A stretch of DNA of 53,879 nucleotides from Nannocystis pusilla (GTDB lineage Bacteria > Myxococcota_A > Polyangia > Nannocystales > Nannocystaceae): assembly GCF_020073745.1 (NCBI RefSeq), contig NZ_JAIRAU010000025.1, positions 1 to 53,879 on the forward strand. The letters run 5' to 3'. Positions 11,018 to 18,822 of this stretch are shown piece by piece (the stretch's first letter is position 1; every line of letters starts with the position of its first letter). Made by a program: the position numbers and the translations under genes. The notes beneath the pieces were generated by a model. It ran no database searches. It had not been told where the DNA came from and was given only the letters and a program-made list of their open reading frames with translations.

Positions 11018-11093
11018 GGACATGCCTCTCGGTGCATGTCCGTCCGGACATGCGAAAACGGGCATGTCCTCTCGGACATGCCCGTTCAAACAG
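11018..11093. repeat. Palindromic repeat cluster between convergent genes
   Basis: Two large hairpins. The second is perfect: 11057-11069 pairs with 11074-11086 (13 bp, 4-nt loop TCTC). It fills the gap between the thioredoxin lipoprotein and the convergent response-regulator gene, so it could end transcripts from both sides. Confidence 0.8.
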
Positions 11094-11102
11094 CCTCGCG
11101 CC

Positions 11103-12083
11103 TCAGACCCCGAGCAGCTCGCGCACGCTGCCGGCGACCGCCGCGGTGGGCAGGCACATGCGGGCCCCGGCCGCGCGGGCGGCCGCGCGGAGCTCGTCGG
11201 TCGGCGTGTCGTGGACCGCGATGATCTGCGGGTTGCCCGGCCCTGCGGCCAGCTTGGCCAGCACCTCGGAGCTCTTGAAGTCGGGCACCGACATGCTGAG
11301 GATGACGTAGCGCGGCGGCGCGGCCTGGGCGACCAGGAGCGCGTCGGCGCCGGTCTGGGCCGTCTTGATCTCGAGCGGCGGCGTCGCGCGCTCGAGCTCT
11401 TCCTTCACCTTGGCGCGGAAGTCGGCGTTCTGGGTGACGAGCAGGACCTTGGCGTTCTCGCGCGACTCCGGCGTGGGGTCGATGCGGGGCTCGTCGCGGA
11501 GGTGGAACGCCTCGACCACGCGGCGGCGGACCTCGGCCACGTCGAGCGGCTTCTTGAGGCAGGCCGACGCGCCCGCGGCCAGGATCCGCTCCATGTTGGC
11601 CTCGGTGTAGTAGCCGGTGATGGCGATGATCTCGGTGTGCATCGTCGACGCGTCGCGCTTGAGGCGGGAGCACACCTCGAAGCCGTCGACGCCGGGCATC
11701 ATCAGGTCGAGGAAGATGAGCTGCGGGCGGAACGTCGCCACCAGGCGGCCGGCGTCGAACGCGTCGCGGGCGACCTCGACGTCGAACTGATGGGACAGGT
11801 CCTTGAGGACATCTCGGACCAGGTCGAGCACCACCGGCTCGTCGTCGATCACGAGCAGGCGCCCGACCTCGTCGCCGGTCGGCACCGTGAACGGGATCCC
11901 GCGCTCCTGACAGACGCGCTCGAGGTCCTCGCGCCGCACGCGGCGGTGGCCGCCGACGGTCTTGAACGCCGGGATCAGACCGTCCTCGATCCAGCGGATC
12001 ACGGTGGTCGGCGTGACGCAGCAGATCCGCGCGACGTCGTGGGTGGAGTAGGTGTCTTTGACTGGTGTACGTCCGCGACTCAT
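11103..12083 (-). CDS. Response regulator: MerR/excisionase HTH, receiver, pseudo-receiver
   Basis: 326 residues. Residues 10-52 form a helix-turn-helix of the excisionase/MerR type (YSTHDVARICCVTPTTVIRW, then VGGHRRVRREDL). Residues 74-195 are a full receiver domain: acidic pair D80/D81, phospho-acceptor D126 in FLDLMMPG, T156, K178. The C-terminal third looks like a second receiver, but the phospho-acceptor site reads ILSMSVPD, so it should not be phosphorylated. It is encoded immediately after its kinase, overlapping in ATGA, so the two form a two-component pair. An N-terminal HTH ahead of the receiver reverses the usual order of response regulators. Confidence 0.88.
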   Translation of the reverse strand: MSRGRTPVKDTYSTHDVARICCVTPTTVIRWIEDGLIPAFKTVGGHRRVRREDLERVCQERGIPFTVPTGDEVGRLLVIDDEPVVLDLVRDVLKDLSHQFDVEVARDAFDAGRLVATFRPQLIFLDLMMPGVDGFEVCSRLKRDASTMHTEIIAITGYYTEANMERILAAGASACLKKPLDVAEVRRRVVEAFHLRDEPRIDPTPESRENAKVLLVTQNADFRAKVKEELERATPPLEIKTAQTGADALLVAQAAPPRYVILSMSVPDFKSSEVLAKLAAGPGNPQIIAVHDTPTDELRAAARAAGARMCLPTAAVAGSVRELLGV

Positions 12084-14701
12084 ACGCTGGTGGGCTGCCC
12101 TTCGGGGGCGTCCGGGAGGTGGATCGTGAAGGTCGTACCCAGCCCGGGCTGCGACCGCACGAGGATATCACCTCCGTGGTCCTTGATGATTCCGTAGGAG
12201 ATCGCGAGCCCGAGGCCCGTCCCCTTGCCGATGTCCTTGGTGCTGAAGAACGGGTCGAAGATGCGATCGAGGATCTCCGGGGCGATCCCGCAGCCCTCGT
12301 CCGCGATCTCGACCGCCACGCGCGCCTCTTCCCGGTCGAGGCGGATCCGGATCCGGCCCCCGCGGGGCATGGCGTCGACCGCGTTCGACAGCAGGTTGAG
12401 GAGCACCTGCTCGAGCTGGTCGGCGTCGCCGACGATCACCGCCTCCGGCAGCCCGGAGCGCAGGATCCGGACGTTGTGCATCCGCCACTGGTACTCGCCG
12501 ATGCCGATCACGCGGTCGATGAGCTTGCTGAGGTCGACCGGCCGGCGCTTGCCGCCCTCGCGCTGGCGCGAGAACAGCAGCACCCCCTCGACGATCTTGC
12601 GGCAGCGCTCGCCGCTGGCCGCGATCTTCTCGACCTTCTCGCGCACCGGCGGGTCGAGCGGCTTCTCGAGCAGCAGCCGGCTGTAGCCGACCACGCCGCT
12701 GAGCGGGTTGTTGATCTCGTGGGCGATCCCCGCCGCCAGCAGGCCCACGGCGGCCAGCTTCTGCGTGCGCAAGATCTGGTCCTCGAGCGCGCGGCGGCGC
12801 CGCAGGTCGAGCGCGACGAGCACCGCGCCGGCCTGCGGGTCGTCCGCCCCGCGCAGCAGCCGGCCCTCGAGGTGCAGCGGGATCTCCTTCCCGCCCTCGG
12901 CCAGCACCATCACCTCGGAGGCGATGGCGCCGGTCGAGCGCAGGCTCGCCCACAAGCTGTCCCATCGGGCAGGTTCGGCCAGGCGCGCCACCTCGACCCC
13001 GAACTTGCGCCCGCGCGCCGCCTCGGCCGACACCCCGAGCAGCTGCTGGCTGGCGCGGTTCCACGTCACCACCCGCCCGGCCGCGTCGATCGAATTGATG
13101 AGCACGCTGGTCTGGTCGAGCAGCAGCGCCTGGTAGGCCGCCAGCGCCTCGGTCTCGAGCATCAGCCGCCCGCCCTCGAGCCCGAGCGCCAGCTGCGGGG
13201 CCAGCAGCGCCAGCATGCGGGTCGGCGGCGCGTCGCGCGGGCCGGCGCCGGCCAGCACGAAGAACCCGGCCACCCGCGGGTTGGCGCCGAGCGCCAGGCG
13301 GATCGCGTGGCGCCGGCCCTCGAGGTCGCCGAACCACCGGCGATGCGTCGGCTCGGTCGCGTCGATCTCGATCACCGCGGGCCCGCTGCCCCACGCCGCC
13401 GGCGGCTCGCCCTCCGGCGGCAGCGTCGAGATCCGCGGCGCGCAGCCGGTGCGCAGGGTCCAGCGCTGCCAGCCCTCGCCGACGCGCGCCAGCACCACGC
13501 CGCGGGTGAACCCGAGCGTGTCCATGATCGCCCCGCAGGCCGCCGCGACGTTGTCGTGCGGCCGGGCCGTCGACACCAGCAGGCGGTCGACCTGCGCCAG
13601 CAGGCGGTCCTCGAAGTCCTGCTGTCGGCGCTCGCGGAGGTCGCGGAGCAGCGCCACCGTCGGCGCCCCCTCCTCGCGCCCGCCCGCCAGCGACAGCTCG
13701 ACCGGCAGCGGCGCCCCGTCGAGCCGGCGCAGCTCGATCTCCCCGTGCCAGTTGCCGACCCGCGCCTGCGTCAGCGCGTCGCTGAGGGCCCGCGCCGCCG
13801 CCGGCTCCGCCAGCTCGAGCAGGCTGCGCCCGCCGAGGTGCGGCCCGCTCCAGGCCTCCGGGTCCTGCCCGCCGGTCCGCGCGGACGTGTCCGCGGCGCC
13901 GGACCGCGCCCGGGCCGCCGGGCCCGACGCCGCGCTCCGCCTGGCCTCGACGCCATGTCCCTGCGGAAAGGTCTTTCCGGACATGTCCTCTGCACCAGCC
14001 GAGCCCGCGCGCCCCGGGTCCTGTCCCCGCGGCAAGGTCCTTCCGGACATGTCCTCCACGCCAGCCTCGCCCGCGCGCCCGGGATTCTGCCCCGAGGGCG
14101 AGGTCCTGCCGGACATGTCCTCTGCGCCAGCCCCTGGGCGCGCGCGCAGCCGCGGGTCGCCGGCGAACATGTCGCGCGCGGCCGGGTTGGCGTGCACGAT
14201 CATCCCCGCCCCGTCGAGCAGCAGCAGCCCCTGGTCGAGCGCCTCGAGGCAGCGCGCCAGGGAGCGGCCGACGTCGGGCGTGGCCGACCGCTCCGGCGCG
14301 GTGAAGGTGAGCAGCACGTTGTCGCTGGCCAGCTTGCTGGCCCGCACCGCGCAGGGCCACGCGCGCCCGCGGCCGGGCACCAGCGTCAGCTCGAGCGAGA
14401 AGCTGTGCCCCGCCTGGCGCCCGCGCAGGCCGGTGAAGGCGCGGCCGAACGCGCTGCGTTCGCTCGCGCGCGCGATATAGGCGAGGAACGGCTCGCCGGC
14501 CAGATCCGCGGCCGCGAGGCCCTCGGCGAGCCCGGGGTTGGCCGCCAGGATCAGGCCTGCCGGCGTGAGCACGGCCGCCGGCATCGCCAGCGCGGCGACG
14601 ATCTCGCTGTAGGCGCCGAGCGCGCTGTCGGCGCTGAGGCGGATCGTCGCCTCGGCGTCTCCGAGGCGCGGCAACGAGGAAGTCTTGGAGCCCTGGGCCA
14701 C
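12080..14701 (-). CDS. Multi-PAS sensor histidine kinase with repeat insertions
   Basis: About 873 residues and soluble: no clear membrane segment. Order: PAS-like (about 20-135), second PAS (about 145-290) split by repeats, GAF-like region (about 340-480), PAS (about 490-620), HisKA with the phospho-accepting His661 in AGIAHEINNPLSG, and HATPase with N box LLNLLSNAVDAM, then DEGCGI and GTGLGLAIS. It phosphorylates the receiver protein encoded next, whose ATG overlaps this stop. Within PAS 2, three 66-bp tandem copies of the dispersed repeat encode 22-residue units (EDMSGRTSPSG, EDMSGRTLPRG, EDMSGKTFPQG) without breaking the frame. The start is uncertain: the GTG at 14701 is chosen because sequence upstream is low-complexity. 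Confidence 0.8.
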   Translation of the reverse strand: MAQGSKTSSLPRLGDAEATIRLSADSALGAYSEIVAALAMPAAVLTPAGLILAANPGLAEGLAAADLAGEPFLAYIARASERSAFGRAFTGLRGRQAGHSFSLELTLVPGRGRAWPCAVRASKLASDNVLLTFTAPERSATPDVGRSLARCLEALDQGLLLLDGAGMIVHANPAARDMFAGDPRLRARPGAGAEDMSGRTSPSGQNPGRAGEAGVEDMSGRTLPRGQDPGRAGSAGAEDMSGKTFPQGHGVEARRSAASGPAARARSGAADTSARTGGQDPEAWSGPHLGGRSLLELAEPAAARALSDALTQARVGNWHGEIELRRLDGAPLPVELSLAGGREEGAPTVALLRDLRERRQQDFEDRLLAQVDRLLVSTARPHDNVAAACGAIMDTLGFTRGVVLARVGEGWQRWTLRTGCAPRISTLPPEGEPPAAWGSGPAVIEIDATEPTHRRWFGDLEGRRHAIRLALGANPRVAGFFVLAGAGPRDAPPTRMLALLAPQLALGLEGGRLMLETEALAAYQALLLDQTSVLINSIDAAGRVVTWNRASQQLLGVSAEAARGRKFGVEVARLAEPARWDSLWASLRSTGAIASEVMVLAEGGKEIPLHLEGRLLRGADDPQAGAVLVALDLRRRRALEDQILRTQKLAAVGLLAAGIAHEINNPLSGVVGYSRLLLEKPLDPPVREKVEKIAASGERCRKIVEGVLLFSRQREGGKRRPVDLSKLIDRVIGIGEYQWRMHNVRILRSGLPEAVIVGDADQLEQVLLNLLSNAVDAMPRGGRIRIRLDREEARVAVEIADEGCGIAPEILDRIFDPFFSTKDIGKGTGLGLAISYGIIKDHGGDILVRSQPGLGTTFTIHLPDAPEGQPTSV
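13953..14122. repeat. Three in-frame 66-bp units carrying the palindromic repeat
   Basis: GGACATGTCC cores start at 13979, 14045 and 14111, exactly 66 bp apart, so each unit adds 22 codons. Each core pairs with an upstream TGTCC-like arm. This is a coding-sequence insertion comparable in concept to Rickettsia palindromic elements. Confidence 0.85.
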
Positions 14702-14791
14702 GAGTGAGGCGGCATGCTTAGCAAAATTCCCCGCCTGGTGCCCGGGGTCGTGATCGCGCCGCGCCGTCTCGCCCGCCCCCCTGGGGCCTGC

Positions 14792-14797
14792 TAGATT
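14792..14797 (+). promoter_or_regulatory. -10-like TAGATT, 9 nt before the Nudix gene start
   Basis: A TANNNT hexamer at leaderless spacing; no Shine-Dalgarno sequence is visible. Confidence 0.45.
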
Positions 14798-14806
14798 GCC
14801 GCGCCG

Positions 14807-15523
14807 ATGACGCTCTCCGACCCTGCTCGCCTCGCGGGCGTGCGACTCGCCGCCACCGTCGTCCTCTTGCGCGACCGCCCCGCCGGCGATCCCCAGGTGT
14901 TCATGCTCCGGCGCAGCGCCCGGAGCCCCTTCATGCCCGACACGCTGGTCTTTCCCGGCGGCGCCGTCGACCCCGGGGACGGCCCGGAGGGCAGCGACGC
15001 GGCCTTCGACGCCGCGGCCCGCCGCGAGTGCCGCGAGGAGGCCGGCGTGGTGCTCGACGTCCACGAGCTCCACTGGTTCGACACCTGGCTCACGCCCGCC
15101 CTCGAGCCGCGCCGCTACTTCGCCCGCTTCTACCTCGCGCGTCTGGCCGAGGGCGAGGCCGAGGACGCCGCCGCCGACGGCCACGAGACCCACGAGGGCC
15201 GCTGGGCCACGCCGGGCGAGATCCTGGCCGCGTGGGCCCGCGAGGAGGTCGACCTCCCGCCGCCCACCCTCTGCACCGTCATGCGCCTGGCCGACGAGCG
15301 CCGCGCCGGCCTGCTCGGCCTCCCGGCCGCCGCCGTGCAGGAGCCGATCCTCCCCAAGGGCCTCCTCCAGCCCGACGCCGCCGGCGAGGCCCAACTCGTC
15401 GTCGTCCTGCCCCACGACCCCGCCTACGCCGAGCTCCCCGGCGACGGCGTCCCGGCCCCCGCCCGCGCCGCCGACCTGCCCCACCGCCTCGTCCGCGCCG
15501 GGAGGATCTGGCGCCCGTGCTGA
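14807..15523 (+). CDS. Nudix hydrolase, NUDT19-like
   Basis: A 238-residue Nudix-fold protein. The Nudix box is present with an enlarged loop: GGAVDPGD, then AAFDAAARRECREEAGV, matching the REUXEEXGU metal-binding half. The long loop and MPDTLVFPGG context resemble the NUDT19/RP2 coenzyme-A diphosphatase group. The family cleaves nucleoside diphosphates linked to another moiety, using Mg2+. The preferred substrate cannot be assigned. It is divergently transcribed from the histidine kinase. Confidence 0.85.
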   Translation: MTLSDPARLAGVRLAATVVLLRDRPAGDPQVFMLRRSARSPFMPDTLVFPGGAVDPGDGPEGSDAAFDAAARRECREEAGVVLDVHELHWFDTWLTPALEPRRYFARFYLARLAEGEAEDAAADGHETHEGRWATPGEILAAWAREEVDLPPPTLCTVMRLADERRAGLLGLPAAAVQEPILPKGLLQPDAAGEAQLVVVLPHDPAYAELPGDGVPAPARAADLPHRLVRAGRIWRPC

Positions 15524-15532
15524 CCCGCCGGT

Positions 15533-15860
15533 CATGTCCCCGCGGACATGCCCGTGGCATGTTCCCAGGTTCAGGCGCGAAACGACATGTTCCTACGGAC
15601 ATGTTGTTACCGCCAGTCGACCATGTCCAGGCAGCGAGCGCGGCCCCGAGCGCCCCCTCGCCGCGCACCGGGGCCCTCCCTGTCCCGAGCGCCATGTGGC
15701 CTCGCGCCGCCCCTGTCCCTGGCGCCATGTCGCATCGCACAGCGCCCATCGGTCCTGTCTCGAGCGCCATGTCCCATCGGCCAGCGACTATCGGTCCTGT
15801 CTCGAGCACCATGTCGCATCGCACCGAACCTGTCCGGAGCGCCATGTCCCATCGCGCAGC
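15533..15860. repeat. Repeat array that carries the start codon of the next gene
   Basis: It begins with classic ATGTCC/GGACATG hairpins (15533-15610) and continues as 14-bp units grouped in 42-bp repeats (3 x 14). ATG codons recur in register at 15694, 15727, 15769, 15811 and 15844 (spacing 33, 42, 42, 33), each reading like ATGTCCCATCG. The last is the start of the lipoprotein gene, so its translation start region has been copied upstream several times, or was built from repeat units. Confidence 0.75.
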
Positions 15861-16914
15861 CCTCATCCTCCTCGGCCTCGCGCTCGCCTGCGGCAAGTCG
15901 GATCCCGAGCGCCCGCCCGTCGCCGGCGTTCCGGCCGCCACCGCCGCGCCGGTCCAGCCGGCGCCGCCCGCTGGGGAGGCGCCCGCGGTCCCCGACGAGC
16001 GCAAGGTCCTCGCCTGGCTCGACCCCGACTCGCCCGCCGTCGCGTACATGCGCTTGCCGGCCGACCTCGAGCCCGAGGCGCTCGGCGAGCTGTTCGCCCT
16101 CCCGCCGCGGGCTCTGGCCCTGCTGCGGGCCCCGCTCAGCCTCGAGTCCGGCCTCGCCGCCCTCATCGGCCCGGCCGCGCCGCCGCCCGCGCAGTGGCTC
16201 GCGCGCGACCTCGTCGTCATGCAGCCCGTGCTCGCGCGCGGCCCTTACCTCGTGCGTCGTCTGCAGGCCCCGCGCGCCGACGTCGAGGCCTGGTTGCGCG
16301 CCGGCGGCCTGGACGTCGAGACCGTCGAGGGTCTGTCCGTGTGGACCCCCGGTCCCGAAGCCGCCGAGGTGCCCGCGGGGAGCGCCCCCGGGCTGGCGCC
16401 CGCGCTGGTGTTCCCGTGGCGCCTCGTCTTCCTCGCCGACGATCTGCTCGGCGCCTTCTCGCTCACCGAGATGGGCAACGGCCTCGGCCCGCTGACCGCC
16501 GCGCGCGACCTGCCGAAGTCCGAGCTCACGCGCACGATCGGCGAGGTCGTCGCCGCCGACCCGGGCCTCCTGCTCGAGCTCTACGTCCAGGGCGCGATGC
16601 TCCACTTCGACCTCAGCGACGACGTCGGGGTCGCCAAGCTGTCGCTGCGCCGCCTCGTCGAGGGCGACGGCGCCCGCTCCCTGCCCCGCCACGACGCCGC
16701 CGGCATCGACGGCGAGGTCATCCTCCAGCCGCTCGGCGACGTCGGCGAGGCCGCCGCTGCCCTCGAGGCCCGCGCCCCCGCCGGCGCCGCCACCGACGTC
16801 TTGCGCGACCTCTACAAGAAGGTCGCCTACACCCAGGACGGCCCGATCGTCCGCGGCCGTTTGCAGCTCGCCGCCGACGACCTCGCGCCCCTGCGCCGCG
16901 GAGGCGGCGGGTGA
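15844..16914 (+). CDS. Lipoprotein of unknown function
   Basis: A 356-residue predicted lipoprotein (LALAC, Cys16) with a Pro/Ala linker followed by an alpha/beta domain of no family I recognise. A conserved-looking stretch is FPWRLVFLADDLLGAFSL, which has a counterpart in the next gene (FPHDLVFLADDRLALV), so the two are probably distant paralogues. The ATG at 15844 gives a compact signal peptide. The frame is open far upstream through the repeat array, where alternative in-frame ATGs encode AMSHR-type repeats without a signal peptide. It overlaps the next gene in GTGA. Confidence 0.7.
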   Translation: MSHRAALILLGLALACGKSDPERPPVAGVPAATAAPVQPAPPAGEAPAVPDERKVLAWLDPDSPAVAYMRLPADLEPEALGELFALPPRALALLRAPLSLESGLAALIGPAAPPPAQWLARDLVVMQPVLARGPYLVRRLQAPRADVEAWLRAGGLDVETVEGLSVWTPGPEAAEVPAGSAPGLAPALVFPWRLVFLADDLLGAFSLTEMGNGLGPLTAARDLPKSELTRTIGEVVAADPGLLLELYVQGAMLHFDLSDDVGVAKLSLRRLVEGDGARSLPRHDAAGIDGEVILQPLGDVGEAAAALEARAPAGAATDVLRDLYKKVAYTQDGPIVRGRLQLAADDLAPLRRGGGG

Positions 16915-17876
16915 GCGGCCCTCGCCCCGCGAGCGAGCGCCGCCTCGTGCCTCGACCCTCCCCCCGCTCCGTGAACCCCCGCGTCGCCCACGCCGCCACG
17001 CCCGCGCCCGCGCCCGCCCTCGGCTCCGCGAGCGGCCGTCTCGCCGTCCGCGCCCTGGTCCTCGCCGCCCTCGCCGCCTGCGGGGCCCGTGACGTCCCGC
17101 CCGGCGACGCCGCGCCCGCTCAGGTCTCTGTCCCCGCGGACATGCCCCCGGAACCAGGTCCCCGGGCACAGGGTCCCGGGGACATGTCCAAAGAGACATG
17201 CCCTGAGGCCCACGACGTCCTCGGCGACCTCGAGTGGATCCCCGCCGACGTCCGCCTCGCAGCGCTGTTCGACCTCGGCGATCCGGGCGTCGACGACGCC
17301 GCCGCCGAGCTCGCGCGCGCCACTGCCACCACGCCCGGCATGCCGGTGGTCGCCGCGCTCGGCCTCGGCTTCGTCGGCACCCAGCTGCAGATCCTCCGCC
17401 GCCACCTCGCCGACGCCGCGCTGACGCCCCGCGAGCTGCTCCTCCTGCACGGCCCGGGCGGGGACGTCGTGTGGGTCCTCCGCGTCCGCTGCGACCTCGG
17501 CGTCCTGCAAGCCGCGCTCGCGCGGGCCTGGGGCGTCACCAGCCGGGCCACCGCCGCCGGCCCGATCGCCGAGCCCGACCCCGCGCGCGGCTTCCCGCAC
17601 GACCTCGTGTTCCTCGCCGACGACCGCCTCGCGCTCGTCCCGGCCGGCGCCGGCGGCAAGCTGCGGCGCTGGCTCGAGGGCCAGGCGAGGCCGCCCGAGC
17701 TCGGCGCCGGCCGGCGCGCCGAGATCCCCGGCGAAGCGCTCACCCGCCTCGAAGCCGCCCCGATCCGCGTCGTCCTCGGCGGCCGCGGCTTGCTCGCCGG
17801 CGACGCCCCCGCCGCTCCGCGGACCCTGCGCGCCTGGCCTGATCGTGTCGCCCTCGACGCCGCGCCCGCCGGCTGA
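16911..17876 (+). CDS. Second lipoprotein of unknown function
   Basis: Up to 321 residues starting from the GTG at 16911 that overlaps the previous stop. The hydrophobic signal is far from that start (LAVRALVLAALAAC, Cys57), so a later GTG (for example in the VPRPS or VNPRV codons) may be the true start. Right after the lipidation Cys, an about 28-residue segment (PADMPPEPG, then GDMSKETCPEAHD) is encoded by the palindromic repeat at 17128-17208. The folded part contains FPHDLVFLADDRLALV, matching the preceding gene. It likely acts at the outer membrane together with that neighbour. Confidence 0.65.
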   Translation: MSGPRPASERRLVPRPSPRSVNPRVAHAATPAPAPALGSASGRLAVRALVLAALAACGARDVPPGDAAPAQVSVPADMPPEPGPRAQGPGDMSKETCPEAHDVLGDLEWIPADVRLAALFDLGDPGVDDAAAELARATATTPGMPVVAALGLGFVGTQLQILRRHLADAALTPRELLLLHGPGGDVVWVLRVRCDLGVLQAALARAWGVTSRATAAGPIAEPDPARGFPHDLVFLADDRLALVPAGAGGKLRRWLEGQARPPELGAGRRAEIPGEALTRLEAAPIRVVLGGRGLLAGDAPAAPRTLRAWPDRVALDAAPAG

Positions 17877-17969
17877 CCGCTCTCGCCGCGGGGCCTCCGC
17901 CACCTCTCGCCCGATCGCGCGCGCGCGTGTCGTCGGCGCCGCCTCCGCGAGCCCTCCGACGTCTCCTCA

Positions 17970-18034
17970 GACATGCCCGATCGGACATGCCCGATCGGAC
18001 CTGCCTCTCCGCACATGCTCGATCGAACGTGACA
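17970..18034. repeat. 14-bp palindromic tandem array
   Basis: Units of ACATGCCCGATCGG repeat at exact 14-bp steps, with later copies diverging (ACCTGCCTCTCCGC, ACATGCTCGATCGA). It lies about 95 nt past the lipoprotein stop. Confidence 0.8.
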
Positions 18035-18232
18035 TCGCGCGCTGCGCCCGTGACGCATCGCACCGATCGGCGTCCTCGCGCGCACGGTCGCTGCGCGCGC
18101 ACGCCAGCCGCGGGGGCGCGAGCCCGCGACCCGCTCGCGCCGCGTGAACTCCGTACGCTCACGGTTCCACGCCGGGCGGGCTTCGAAAGGCCCATCTGTG
18201 CCCCTTCGCCGCAGCGTGGCCTCGGGGCCCCT

Positions 18233-18259
18233 TTGCGCGCGAGCTTGCCCAGGTATAGT
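18233..18259 (+). promoter_or_regulatory. Promoter with TATAGT -10, 8 nt before the NTF2-like gene
   Basis: TATAGT at 18254-18259 and TTGCGC at 18233-18238 (15-nt spacer). The -10 is close enough to the ATG for a leaderless transcript, though GGAAGGG also lies just before the ATG. Confidence 0.5.
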
Positions 18260-18267
18260 GGAAGGGT

Positions 18268-18822
18268 ATGCCTGTCGATCCGGGCCCGAGTTCGTCCACG
18301 TCCTCCGCCTCCATGTCCGTCGCGGCTGTCCTCGCCGGCGGCTCCGGCCCCTGGCCGAGCCATCCACCAGCCCTCGCCGACGACGTCAACTCGATCGACG
18401 CCATCATTCGCGCCATGTACGCCGCCGTCTCCTTCACCGAGGGTCGGGGGCCTGACGCCGACCGTCTGGCCAGCCTGTGCGTCCCGCACGGCCGCCTGAT
18501 CAAGGTCCACGCCAACAACATCGACGACATGAGCGTCCCCGAGTTCGTCGAGCGCGTGCAGACGCGGATCAACGAGCAGGGCCTGCGCGGCTTCGCCGAG
18601 CGCGAGCTGTTCCGGCGCACCGAGGTGTTCGCCGGGATCGCCCACGTCTTCACCACCTACGAGAGCCGCACCGACGACGGCGGCGCCGACCACCTGCTCT
18701 ACCGCGGGATCAACAGCGTCCAGCTGCGGCACGACGGCCGGCGCTGGTGGATCCTCACGATCCTCTGGACCGACGAGCGCGAGGACTGCCCGATCCCCGC
18801 GGCGTATCTTCCTCGCACATGA
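18268..18822 (+). CDS. SnoaL/NTF2-like protein
   Basis: 184 residues. After a variable Ser/Ala-rich N-terminus (possibly a weak signal sequence), the rest matches the cone-shaped NTF2/SnoaL fold pattern: DAIIRAMYAAVSFTEG, then GRLIKVH, ELFRRTEVFAGIAHVFTTYE, and a closing beta hairpin DGRRWWILTILWT. Such domains bind small hydrophobic ligands or act as isomerases; no catalytic pair can be assigned. The stop overlaps the start of the GluQ gene in ATGA, so the two are translationally coupled, although no functional link is known. Confidence 0.75.
   Translation: MPVDPGPSSSTSSASMSVAAVLAGGSGPWPSHPPALADDVNSIDAIIRAMYAAVSFTEGRGPDADRLASLCVPHGRLIKVHANNIDDMSVPEFVERVQTRINEQGLRGFAERELFRRTEVFAGIAHVFTTYESRTDDGGADHLLYRGINSVQLRHDGRRWWILTILWTDEREDCPIPAAYLPRT

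Larger units (their letters stand above)
17877..18267. other. 391-bp gap with repeats and a promoter
   Basis: It contains a 14-bp repeat array near its left end, a featureless GC-rich middle, and the promoter elements of the NTF2-like gene at its right end. No gene is supported. Confidence 0.55.

Noticed and set aside
12168..14360. 730-residue minus-strand frame inside the histidine kinase
   Set aside because: Arg/Ala/Gly-rich shadow frame with no domains; the kinase frame carries all conserved motifs.
15028..15843. N-terminal extension of the lipoprotein through the Nudix region and repeat array
   Set aside because: It overlaps the Nudix gene in another frame and would bury the signal peptide; the ATG at 15844 gives a normal lipoprotein.
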